Below, one piece after another: positions 1-10,174 of a stretch of 64,000 bases of DNA. Position 1 is the stretch's first letter, and every line of letters begins with the position of its first letter. The stretch comes from Paraphoma chrysanthemicola (lineage: Eukaryota > Ascomycota > Dothideomycetes > Pleosporales > Phaeosphaeriaceae). The translations under genes and the position numbers were made by a program. The notes under the pieces were generated by a model. That model saw only the letters and a list, made by a program, of their open reading frames with translations, was not told where the DNA came from and searched no databases. The stretch spans positions 434,001 to 498,000 of the forward strand of contig JAGMWG010000015.1 of NCBI GenBank assembly GCA_020744225.1. The letters are read 5' to 3'.

Positions 1-502
1 CGCAGAGCCTCTAGGCTCGCCCAATGGCTTATCTGATCGTGTCCGCGGTGCAGATCGAGCGCCTGGGAGGACTGGACCTATAGAATATGCTCGATCTCAT
101 CGCGTCGAGCCATACAGCCGCTCTCGCAATGGATCATCACACCCGGAACGCCAGCGTCGCAATAGCGAGGTTGAAAATCAACAAAAGGAAAGGGTCGACG
201 ATGCGGTTGCGCGCCGGCTGAGACGAGAAAAAGCGACCAGGATACAAGGAACGATGCACATCGACTACTTTGGGAAAATTCGCTCCATCCCTGAGAATAT
301 GCAAACAAAGCACAAGTTGGAACTTCTTGATATTCGAGAGTATATGGCGAGAACGCTCAAAGAAGTGCACGAGTATGGCGAGAGAAATGAGGATGAACGA
401 CGGAAAAAAACGCTTGCATGCGGCATGGGTTTGGACATAAAGTACCCGAAGCGGCTCTTGGAGATTCAGCAGGAAGAGATGCAGCAGATGGACGAGTCAT
501 AA
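1..502 (+). CDS. 3' end of a hypothetical charged protein, cut by the window edge
   Basis: The frame starting at base 2 is open from the left edge to the stop at 500-502, giving the last 166 residues of a protein whose start lies outside the window. The visible part is rich in Arg, Ser and Glu. Its first half looks disordered (RS- and RR-rich), and the last 80 residues have the heptad-like charged pattern of an amphipathic helix, ending in a Gln/Glu/Met-rich tail. I recognise no domain. A translation beginning at the ATG at 254 would be an artificial 82-residue piece; the unbroken upstream frame argues for a longer gene. Composition suggests a nuclear or scaffold protein, which is a guess. 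Confidence 0.5.
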   Translation, partial: AEPLGSPNGLSDRVRGADRAPGRTGPIEYARSHRVEPYSRSRNGSSHPERQRRNSEVENQQKERVDDAVARRLRREKATRIQGTMHIDYFGKIRSIPENMQTKHKLELLDIREYMARTLKEVHEYGERNEDERRKKTLACGMGLDIKYPKRLLEIQQEEMQQMDES

Positions 503-1494
503 CAATGTGCACGTGGGATAAGTGGACGGCCCCTTTTTCAGCGACAACAAGATTCAGGACAATACAGGTATAGAGAATGATGCTTCTCATACCAAGGCCT
601 GGGAAAGATGGCAAACGATTTCGCACGTTAGTGGACGGTCCGAACACTACTCGACTTCATCTAAGCTGTAGAATATGATACAAATGAGAAGTGCGGGAAC
701 CTGTGACAATGTACACGCGCACAGGCCCACATGTGACGGTTCAATGTCTTTGTTCCCTTTGTGTAGGCTTGGGATGGCAATGTGCGTTTTGAAAAACGCA
801 AACAAAACGCACCTCAAACATCAGCTCAACCTCTGTGCTTACTTTGGGTCCCAGCCGACTTTCAAGCCTCGAATTAACCTCGAGACGGCCGAGAAATGGC
901 TATACACCTTGAGACGGATATAGCAAAAGTTTCCTGATACTCGGAACCGGAGAGGCCTACATACCAAAACATAGCGGAACAGATAGATCAGCCCATCCGT
1001 ACGAATACCTCAGAAAGCTCAGAGTCTGCGTACCCTCTGTACAAGATCAGCAATGTATGAAAGCGATGAACAGATACGCTTGGAGAATGAGGGAAAGTAT
1101 GATGGGCAGCAGGAAGGTCTGACGGACAAGATAAGGCATTTTGGTTGTCCTTTCTCACCACAAACTTACTATACAGAGCCCGAGAGATCATATACCTGTC
1201 TAGATAGGTATAGAGTGCTTTCCCGGTGCTTTCGACATGTTGTTGTCGCGTTAATGGGATGGGTGGCTCGAGGCCAATGATCAGCGTCGCGCATCTCCAC
1301 ACTCTAGCCAATGAGACGTCAAAGATCGGGAGTCTCAGACATTAGCCCCGCAGGTGCCGCCCGAGTATCACTTGCCACTAAAACATCCACGACTCACAAG
1401 TCCCTCTTAAGCGGACGGGTTCCTCGTTACTTTTGTCACATCCTATTGTACATCCCGCGGTTCTAGTGTTAGAATCGTATTGCTTTCTTCCACA
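503..1494. other. intergenic, no supported gene
   Basis: Only short ORFs overlapping on both strands are present, without family motifs or good splice pairs. The one feature I can point to is an inverted repeat at 1191-1212 with 7-bp perfect arms (TATACCT / AGGTATA) around 8 bases. Confidence 0.5.
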
Positions 1495-1821
1495 ATGCCT
1501 CGATTCCTTAAGCGCATCTTTGCCGACAGCCCGTTTCGCCGGGAGCAGAGTGCTCCGGACGATCTTCAGAGGACACGCCGCGTTCTGATCAGAAGCTCGA
1601 CGGGTGCGCTAGAAGCCTCATCGCACGGTATTTCCTGGCTCGATACGGCTTTACATCCAGGAGAAGGCGCTGCGTTGCACGAAGGGGGAAGTATAGCCGG
1701 CAGCAGCACCCGCCGACCCATACTTGCACCGAGTCTAGCAGATAACGACAAACTCGAGCCGATGCCGAAAGCCGTGAGAGTCCGGCGGCGACTCAGCAAG
1801 AGGCACCGTCAGCCATCTTGA
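1495..1821 (+). CDS. possible small basic hypothetical protein
   Basis: A 108-codon ORF starts at an ATG in favourable fungal context (CACAATG) and ends at a TGA at 1819-1821. The product is basic at both ends: MPRFLKR at the start, and an Arg/Lys-rich tail that could act as a nuclear localisation signal. No family is recognised. An antisense ORF of similar size (1566-1799) weakens the coding case. Treat it as a candidate only. Confidence 0.3.
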   Translation: MPRFLKRIFADSPFRREQSAPDDLQRTRRVLIRSSTGALEASSHGISWLDTALHPGEGAALHEGGSIAGSSTRRPILAPSLADNDKLEPMPKAVRVRRRLSKRHRQPS

Positions 1822-2800
1822 CTTCGTAGATCTGATCACGTGATGTTGGTCATCCCCTAGTGCGAATTTCTGACATCCGGCTGACTCGTGAAAGCACAGA
1901 CTCTTTCAACACTGTTTGCACAAAGTATCACTATCGAGAGTACTCTGATTAAGGCGCAATCTGATATTTGCATTTCCCCCGGAGTCATGGGCCTCAGACA
2001 GGAAGAAAGCATGATTTCTTAAAGGGCTGGGCGTCGATGAAGAGCACGGCAAGTGTTCACGTCAATGTTACAACCCCGGAACACAGGGCCAGAATGCACC
2101 TTTGGAATTGCGTTCCCGCGGACCAGTGGCGACTTGCCCTCAGTGTAGTGCTTTCATACGCTCACAAATACACGCCATCAGCGGCAGTATCTTCATCTCT
2201 TGCCCCGGGCCTCCATTCCGCACGCGGTGTCGCACCGTGATGCTGGGGAAACAGCCTCGCCCTCCATGTTCTGAACTCCGCTCCGCTGTGGTCTGCCTTA
2301 TGGCGTTCTAGTTGCTGTGACTCTGTCCGCTTTTCTCGTACTCGGCTCGCTTACAACACCGCCACGGTTTGCGATAGGTCAGAACCTCAGCTGTTCGTCA
2401 GCCCGTGGAAAGATGCACAATCATTCCGAAGTATGCGATTGTCCCTGGTGCGGATGCAGTGGTATTCGTAGGTTTTCTGTCCCGTTTTTGTGACGACAAG
2501 TGTTGAGATAGATACCGCTGATTGGACGGGAGTCCTTCGATTGGTACGCGGATCAATATGGTGCTTACTTTACCCACTGTTCAGCCTCGGGCTTTTTAGC
2601 AATTGGTTCAAATTCAAACAGCATGGCATCTTGATTGGACGACTGCCAACCGGGAGCCAACATGGTGGCTAGACGTCCTTCGTGTTCTACCACAGCACGG
2701 CAGAACGAAGTGGGCAGCACTTGCGAGCGACTCACAAACATACAAAAGGCTCCTGAGATCACCAAAGACAGCATCATCTTACTGCTCGGAGCACGACAAG
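1822..2800. other. intergenic, promoter of the FAD oxidoreductase gene
   Basis: I see no supported gene here. Short ORFs on both strands are not protein-like. The stretch should hold the 5' regulatory region of the oxidoreductase that starts at 2801. Confidence 0.5.
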
Positions 2801-4694
2801 ATGAAGTTCGAATCCATTCTCTATTCGTATCTTTCCACATCATACTTCATCTCCTCGGCAACTGCGCAAGACTGCAAATGTGTATGCATCAATACTCATA
2901 TCTGCCAATGCCACGCTAATTTCCCCAGGACCCAAGGAGCAAGTGCTGGCCATCTGATACAGAGTGGGCGTCGCTCAATAAGACACTCGGTGGTGCTCTG
3001 ATTCGTGGCGTACCACCAGGATCAGTATGCTATCCTGACCAACACAACTACAATGCGGAAGCTTGCGCGTTCGTGGCCTCACAATGGTTCAACTCAACTT
3101 GGCATGCCACGGATCCCGTGAGCATCGACTATCCAATCTGGACCAACAACTCATGCAATCCGATTTGGCCAAATGGAACGAGCATTACAGGCGATCCAGC
3201 TGCTGGCATCAGAGGATGCTCCCTGGGCGCATATCCGGCGTTTGTAGTCAAGGCGACGACCCCAAAGCAGATTGGCGCAGCGTTGAAGTGGGCAGGGGAG
3301 AACAATGTCCGAGTCATTGTCAAGAGTACTGGACATTCTTATCCTGGCCGCAGTATCGGATACGGGAGCTTGAGCATCTGGACCCATCATTTCCGTGGTA
3401 TCGAGTACATTGAGAAGTTCAAACCGACATCGTGTCCTGTCGATAAGCCCCTGCAAGCAGCGCGGGTTGCAGCAGGCCATACTGGTATCGAAGTTCAGGC
3501 CGAAATGGCAAAGCACAATGCAATCATTGTCACCGGCTCCAACCCAGACGTTGGCATAGTCGGATGGGTAACTGGCGGGGGCCACGGTCCGCTCTCGACG
3601 ACTTATGGCATGGGCGCTGACAATCTTCTCGAGGCTACCGTTGTCACGCCTGAAGGAAGGGTACTTACAGCCAACCCATGCCAGAACACGGAAATCTTCT
3701 TCGCCCTTCGTGGCGGTGGCGGTGGCACTTACGGTGTCGTTACTGAGGTGGTATTCCGAGCCTTTCCAACACCCAAGACGACTGCACATACTTTCCAGAT
3801 GGTTTCCATCAGTGCAAATGCCTCGGCCGAATACTACGCTTTCCTCGGTTTTATACATGTCGAGATGAAACGACTCAAGGAAGGCGGGATGCAGGGCTAT
3901 TACTTCATCGCTGGCCCACCAATCGCGCCATCGCTCGGATTCCTCTGGTATTTCCACCTGTATGATAAGCCTGCTGGCACCGTCGAGAAACTCATGGCAC
4001 CTGTTGAGGCGTACCTGAAAGCGCGTCCCCATCTCTTCGCGTATGAGCAGAACATTACCCATGCTGATGCATACTATGATGAGTTTCAATACACCACCAA
4101 CGAGCTTGTCGCTCAAGGCGGGTCAGCATTCGGATCGAGACTGCTGAGTGCCGACAGCCTTTCGAATGCAAATCTGACTGCAAAGGTGTTGGCAGAGATT
4201 GGGCCAACTGCGGATGCGTCCAAGCCAAATGTATGTTTCTTAGAATTACTTCCGCCTCTCTCACTAATCGGATCTAGGCGCCCGTCACCAATCCCCTCCT
4301 TCTCGGGCACTTAATCGCCTCGCCCAACACGCCGTCATACTATCCCAATGTCATCTCCATGAACCCCGCATGGCGCAACACACTTGCCAGTTTTCTCGTC
4401 GTGTCAATGTGGCCTGATGGTGTACCGCAGTCACTCATCGACGCTGTGTACCAAGACCTCACAAACAACAAGATTGCTGCGCTTCGCAAGCTGTCGCCGA
4501 ATACTGGTGCTTACTTCAACGAAGCGGACTCTTACGAGCCAGATTGGCAGCAATCGTTCTTTGGCAAGAATTATCAGAGGTTGCTGGGGATCAAGAGGAA
4601 GTATGATCCCAAGAATGTATTGTGGTGTCGCAGATGCGTTGGAAGTGAAGCGTTGATCGAGCAGAAGGACGGAAGACTCTGTAAGGCGAGATAA
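2801..4694 (+). CDS. secreted FAD-linked oxidoreductase, berberine-bridge/6-hydroxynicotine-oxidase type
   Basis: Three exons, 2801-2881, 2929-4230 and 4278-4694, separated by two 47-bp introns, give a 599-residue protein. Residues 1-23 look like a signal peptide (ending SSATAQ) followed by Cys-containing mature sequence. A PCMH-type FAD-binding domain spans about residues 128-305. It contains TGHSYPGRS, whose His (about 163) matches the histidine that carries covalent FAD in this family. It also contains a Gly-rich VTGGGHG segment and an ALRGGGGGTYGVV motif. The C-terminus has the BBE-type signature around FFGKNY...YDPKNVLWC. Family members are secreted oxidases of sugars, alkaloids or secondary metabolites; the substrate here is unknown. 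The start is supported by the signal peptide and by clean in-phase splicing. A 321-codon antisense ORF inside it is a shadow. Confidence 0.9.
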
Positions 4695-5051
4695 TATTTG
4701 CATGTGAACGATGGGAGGATACCAGATTATTGGAATGCTCTCGAGGAATGACTCGATCTAGCTCTTAGAATATCTCAAATCAGAGGGCTGCAGAATCGCA
4801 CATAATGACACAGCTACTGATTTTAACACATCAATCGCGTCAACTATGCCCTGACATTGTATCACCTCTTTACTAACTACAGTGAATACACAATGGTTGA
4901 AGCTGGCTGCCTTGAAACTGTCCGCGCACTTATTCTGGCCATACTCAGCGTGTCAAACCGTATCCATATCCTTCCCCTTCCTTCGAGAGAACGAGCACAC
5001 AGGACTTGATCGATCACCCCTCATCCACGTCCTGCATACAACGGCTCCACA
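4695..5051. other. intergenic
   Basis: Spacer between the oxidoreductase stop and the next ATG. I see no gene or repeat in it. It presumably holds the terminator of the former and the promoter of the latter. Confidence 0.5.
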
Positions 5052-5747
5052 ATGCCGTCCACGAACGAACCAGTACCAGGTCCCAGCTTCCGCTCCAATC
5101 CTAATGATGTCGATCGACTTGCCACGCAACTCGCTTCCACAACCTTACATCACTGTACTCCACAGTCATCGACGTCCTTCCCGCCGAACACATCTCTTGA
5201 CGAACAACTCCTCATTCTAGCCGGTGTGCAAGACTACCACATCTCCGGCTCTCCGGACCAAACCTTCGATAGCACTGAAGTCGCTCGTTTTCAAAAGCAG
5301 ATCCTGTGTGGTCAAGAGGATGCAGATCAGGACATAACGCACATGATGGACGCCCATCTAAATCATCTTAATGATGCAGAGTTATCTGGGCTGATGCGGA
5401 GATCTCTGCACATCCAGACCCCATCGCAAGGCCTTCTGCACAATACTACATCATACCCTACCCACCAGCCCGTCGAAGCTACGCAGACATTCACAAGCGC
5501 TCTCCCGCCTGTCCCGTCCTTCCCATGCGGTACCTTGGGCGAGCTGCAGGACTACTATCGTACAATCCTCTTGGCCGCCACCTCTCCCCACGCCCTCGCA
5601 CACGCTCCGCTTCCAGCCGACGATGCAGATTTGGCACTTTTGAGTGCGTTTATGGCGTCTGAAGTGCAGATTCGAGCCGCTAGGGGTGCAATTGTTGTAT
5701 TTAGTCCGTTTGCGCATCCGTGTTATCCTTTGTGGACTAGAAGCTGA
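5052..5747 (+). CDS. hypothetical protein, 231 residues
   Basis: An intronless ORF begins at an ATG in good context (CACAATG) and ends at TGA. The protein is Ser/Thr/Pro/His-rich and mildly acidic. It has a possible helical section around residues 90-120 (HMMDAHLNHLNDAEL) and a more hydrophobic end. No signal peptide, membrane segment or known domain is visible. It is convergent with the GH71 gene, whose stop lies about 160 bases downstream. A shorter antisense ORF exists but is less protein-like. Confidence 0.5.
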   Translation: MPSTNEPVPGPSFRSNPNDVDRLATQLASTTLHHCTPQSSTSFPPNTSLDEQLLILAGVQDYHISGSPDQTFDSTEVARFQKQILCGQEDADQDITHMMDAHLNHLNDAELSGLMRRSLHIQTPSQGLLHNTTSYPTHQPVEATQTFTSALPPVPSFPCGTLGELQDYYRTILLAATSPHALAHAPLPADDADLALLSAFMASEVQIRAARGAIVVFSPFAHPCYPLWTRS

Positions 5748-5908
5748 AGTTGAAGAGAGAGGGTCAAGTGATGGACGGGGATGCGAGGATAGGCAGGAGA
5801 AGGGTTATGAATAATGCTTTTGAGAACAAAACATTGAAATGCCAACATATGCTTATTCTTTACAAAGCGCGAAACTAGCCTCTATCAACACCACAATCCC
5901 CATGCCAC

Positions 5909-8900
5909 CTAACAATTAGGATCAGCAGTCGGATCGCAGTCCTCATACTCTTTCTTCGTTCTGGAAAAGCATCCATTTGCACCGCATCCAATCGTCTCCT
6001 CGGTCAGCTTGCACATGTTATCCATGACCTTCCACGGCGGCGTTTTATCCTCGTACTTCCAATCGCGGCTAATCTCCGTCCAGGAATGGATATTCCAGTG
6101 ATCAGACGCCTGCGGCATGTACACGTAGTCGCCATTGCGATATTCCTGGTTCCATCGGTCCACGCCGACGTTGGCGTTGTCTTGATTCCATACATCGTAG
6201 TTGGGCGTCGGGTGGCCGGCGTGCGAAATAAAGCCGACGTAGACTTTGGGGTGTAGGCGGTTGAGGCCGGAGCGCTGTTCGGCGCGGTCTTCATAGTTGT
6301 TGACCGTGTGCAGTTGCTCCCATGAGAAGTAGTTGTTTTGCGAGTGTTTGGCAATGAATCCGCCTTCGAGGCGGAACCATCCGGTCGATTCTACTTCGGC
6401 GAATACAAGTGTCATGCCGGAATCCCAGTCGTGTCTGTGGCCTTGTATTGAGAGGACGCCGTCATGTACATCTATGGAGTCAGGTTTGAGGTACTTATTT
6501 GGGTGGCTGGGGAAATACTTACAATACACGTTGAAGTTCAGACGCCATTTGCCGTCGCAGAATTTCGCTCCGACGTAGACTGGAAACGGGTTTGAGATGG
6601 AGTATGGCGGTGTGTTATTCTCGTCGAGGGGGATTCTGCAATCGTTGGACGGATTGTTGTCGTTTGGTACACTGGTTCCCGGGTTCGGCTTGCATGTCAG
6701 TGTGTTGAGACACGCTGGATATCCGTCGAGGACAATAGCGCTCTCGGGGTAGCATGGACGCTATCGTGCCGGTCAGCGTGATTCCAATCTTGGAAAATCT
6801 CTCGAACTTACTCTTCCATCCTCGGCACGTGCAAACACCCACATGGGCATGTGTACCACTGCCGCAAGCACATGGTCCTCGAATCCACCGTGCGCCTTGA
6901 CACGCGCATCCATTTCCTGGAACGATCTCGTGTTGAAAGCCGGGCCAGGAACATTAGCTGGCTTGCAATTGATGGTCGAAACACCGTCCGTGGTTCCGTT
7001 TCTCCAGTTCTTGCACGCGCCAGGAGGGCAGTAATTTCGCTCGCAGGTGAATTGGCAGAGGTCAATGTACTCCTTCCAGGAGTCCGTGGGCATGGAATCG
7101 ATTGGACAACCAACCACTTTGGACAAAACAGGCGCATCTAGAGACTTGCCGCGTCGCGTGCATTTGCATGCCTTTTCAGGACAGAAGCCTCGTTCACACG
7201 AGAAGACACAAAGGCCTTGAAGATTGCCTTCTCCGGTACCCTGGTTGCACGACGAGCCAACTGGAGTGCATGTCGATGCCTGCCCTGGTGGGGGTCTAGG
7301 TGGCGCTGGATCAGCGGACACTGAACACTGTTTCTCGGTCGACGACGGGATGCAGTATTGTTGCAGGCAGCTACCTGTCCCACACAGGAATGAGCAGAGC
7401 CCAAGATAACTAGCTGTATACTGCGGCTGCGGACAACCGTAGACTGTGGGAACAGTCCATTTGACTGTTACCGCAACACCCGATTTCTTGGTGCATGTGC
7501 AAACTTCTGGAGGACAGTATCCCTTCGCACAGGAGGCCTTGCATATGCCGTCGAGATCTCCCTCACCTTTACCCGCAATGCAGTGCTGCTGGTCAAGACG
7601 ATACGGCGGGGTGACGGCAGCTCCAGCGGGTGCTCGCTGGGACTTGACAACCGCGTTCCAGTTCATGGATGAGCATGAGCTCGAAATTGGCTTGTCGCCT
7701 TGCATCAACAAGCCGGGAATGATGACATTGTTTCGATAGGCCGTCACAATCACATTCCCTCTTGCGGAGTTGTACATAGCACGTCCATGCCAGATACCGA
7801 CTCCACCCACAGGCTCGCCGATAACGACGGAGGGGACGGAAACGCCGCCGACGGTGACGCGAATATCTGGCTGAGATTTCGCCACCATAGACCAGTAAAT
7901 GGCATTTGGTTGGGAATTGACGGGGTCGAATTGCTCTTGGCCCTGCGAAAAGGTATTGGCTGTAGTACCCGCATTTGGACATTGAGTGTTTGGGTTGGGT
8001 CGCCACCAAGCCACCAATCTCTCCTCAGTAACGGTCGAGATGTTATTCTTGTACGTTTCGATCGCAAAAGGCAACAATTCGCGCCATCCGTCGTGCGCCA
8101 TGCCCGAGACGTAGTCGAAAGGAGGGCGTCCCGTCTCGGGTTGGAAGGCGTGCAGCTCGTTGGTATACAGGCCGCCAATGTAGTGAGATTCACCATAATC
8201 GTTCCAGCTGATGATTTGCACGTATTCAGGCTGCTTCCACCAGATTTGCTGCCACCTCTCCCACCAGAGTGAATCACTTGGCCAAAGCCAATTCTTGCAA
8301 TAACCTGGGAGGTTGGTGTAGAACCAAGGCGAGACAGGCATCATGTATGGCTTGCCCTTGAGAAAGTAGGTATAGGAGGAGTCGACTTCGATGGACATGT
8401 TGTTGGGCGCTTCAGGCCATGCAGCCCAGCTGAAGAGGCCATCGGGTCCGGCTGTTGCATGTTAGATGTGATATTCCTCTCAATGATCTGGAGGCGAGAT
8501 GAAAAGAAACACAATACTTACGCAGTGTCATAGCCACCTTCGCCCCCCGCGACGACCAATCCGGAATAAAAAACGCATTCGTCCTTGTCTTGATTTCCGG
8601 CCAATCCTCCGCCCTCTCCCAGCCCTCAAACGTCGACGCCAACGGTTTCCCATCCGGCCTCTTAAAATACGCACCATTCGGCCCATACTCTATCAGCAGC
8701 GCAATGACCGCCTCCTTGGGCCAGGGCTCCAGACCCGCATAATCGAACGAGAAGAAGAGGCTGAAGCCCAAAGCATTAGCGGCTTGGAACGCCAGAGACA
8801 AGCGTGCGTTGTTGTAGTCGGCGCCGTAATTGAAGTTGAGTGCAAACGCATCGATTTTGGATTCTTGCGCTTTTCGGATCTCGGTCTTCCATGTCTCGAC

Positions 8901-8996
8901 GGTGAAGAATTTGGTGTTCTCGAGCATGAAGTGTGCAAAGACTGCCTTGGCCGTGGCCTGGCAGGCCAGGAGAAGGACGACCACAAGGCGAATCAT
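5909..8996 (-). CDS. secreted GH71 alpha-1,3-glucanase fused to Cys-rich modules and an NLP/NPP1-like C-terminal domain
   Basis: Four exons on the minus strand (8522-8996, 6812-8451, 6523-6760, 5909-6471) join in phase across introns of 70, 51 and 51 bp to 971 residues. Residues 1-17 form a signal peptide. Residues about 18-440 are a GH71 mutanase domain (VFAHFML at the start, DGLFSW, SWNDYGESHYIG), which hydrolyses alpha-1,3-glucan of fungal walls. Residues about 445-650 hold three to four small Cys-rich modules of the form GLC-x2-xC-x3-(F/Y)CP. The C-terminal 250 residues resemble necrosis- and ethylene-inducing-like proteins: GHRHDWD at about 795-801 matches the family's metal-site heptapeptide with the final Glu changed to Asp. 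The frame is intact. Whether the C-terminal domain is cytolytic or a non-toxic binding module cannot be told from sequence. Confidence 0.82.
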
Positions 8997-10174
8997 CGTG
9001 CTGCTGATGGACTCTGTTGTGTTGGAAATTGCTACATATTATAGTCGTTGGCCATGTTGTACCAAGCTAGATGTAGCAGTGTTGAGCCAGGAACGGGAGA
9101 TAATCCGCGTGTGCGAATAGTTCTTCCAGGTACCCGGATGTTAGACTTTTCTCTCTTCGATATCCGAACAACCACGGCAAATGATTGGACAATGTTGGAC
9201 CCGAGTGAGATACGAGGCAGCCTTGTGATTTTTGCCTGTCTGGACGTATCTAAAAATGTTACCTCTCCTAGCCTATCTCTTGGCTCTATGCTAATGCGTT
9301 GGTGCAGGTTGTGTGGAAAGTAGGTGCACGGCTGAGACCAAAAGCCTCAAGAACTTATGTTCCTAGACTATGCTGGATGAAGACTAGACGTGGCTTGCCT
9401 TACCCATACGTAGACTGTGCCTGGACTCATAGTAATATATGTAGATGCAAGGTCCGATGTACTATGCCCGGATCGGACTAGGCTGAGGACAATTAGATGA
9501 ATTGTACTCGGCGCTCACCTCAACCCTGCCGCACGAACCTAGTACATTGCGGAAAGGAGGAAGGCGCCGCTTTGCATGTCGCCTTTTTATAGAATCTGTA
9601 TCTGTGCATGGCATGTGAAAGGGATGTTACTATTGCTGGTAAGTCTACCGCCGTTGTGTAGAGTGCGCAGGCAACGCTTCTGAAAGATCTTTGCAGTAGT
9701 AGTGTAAGAGAACCACAATGTAGCAGTGACTATGCACAGTCAGTACATGTGTGATGTATTTGCACTTTACCGCCATGCGATGCTAACGCTCGATGCAAGA
9801 CTCTAAGCCTCAAAACCAGAATACAAGTGATGCCCATGAACATGCTCTCCTGGGCTTCTGATCGCTTCAAGCACGTTCTCCTCGTGAATTGCGTCTAGTA
9901 TATCCTCCGGCCTGACTCCAGCATGTTGCAGGCCTTGAACATTAGGCCGCGGCGTCTCGGCTTCGAGATCCCTGCCCCGGAGGATTTCTTCAAAATTTGG
10001 AACAAACGGAACGAACCCATCAAGTGGTACCCGAGTCGGCCTCGTCCCATCTATACGATCAAGCCAGTCATTGACGGCCACCCAGAATTTGATCCACCAA
10101 ATGGTGCAAAAACGACGCATGCGCCAAGCTTTGCTACGTACGGCGCGCCGAACACTACGTACAGAACGAGTTTC
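8997..10174. other. intergenic between GH71 gene promoter and NPC1 3' end
   Basis: The first part is the upstream region of the GH71 gene. A 105-codon ATG ORF on the minus strand at 9803-10120 lies just past the NPC1 stop. It reads as fairly protein-like but overlaps an open antisense frame and matches nothing I know, so I do not call it a gene. No repeats were seen. Confidence 0.45.

Noticed and set aside
675..923. 82-codon plus-strand ORF
   Set aside because: No domain, no supportive context and composition like non-coding sequence.
3151..4116. 321-codon ORF on the minus strand inside the FAD oxidoreductase gene
   Set aside because: It is fully antisense to a gene with clear family motifs, and its translation has no domain.
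9803..10120. 105-codon minus-strand ORF just past the NPC1 stop
   Set aside because: Protein-like at a glance, but it overlaps an open antisense frame, lacks a domain and lies where the NPC1 3' UTR should be.
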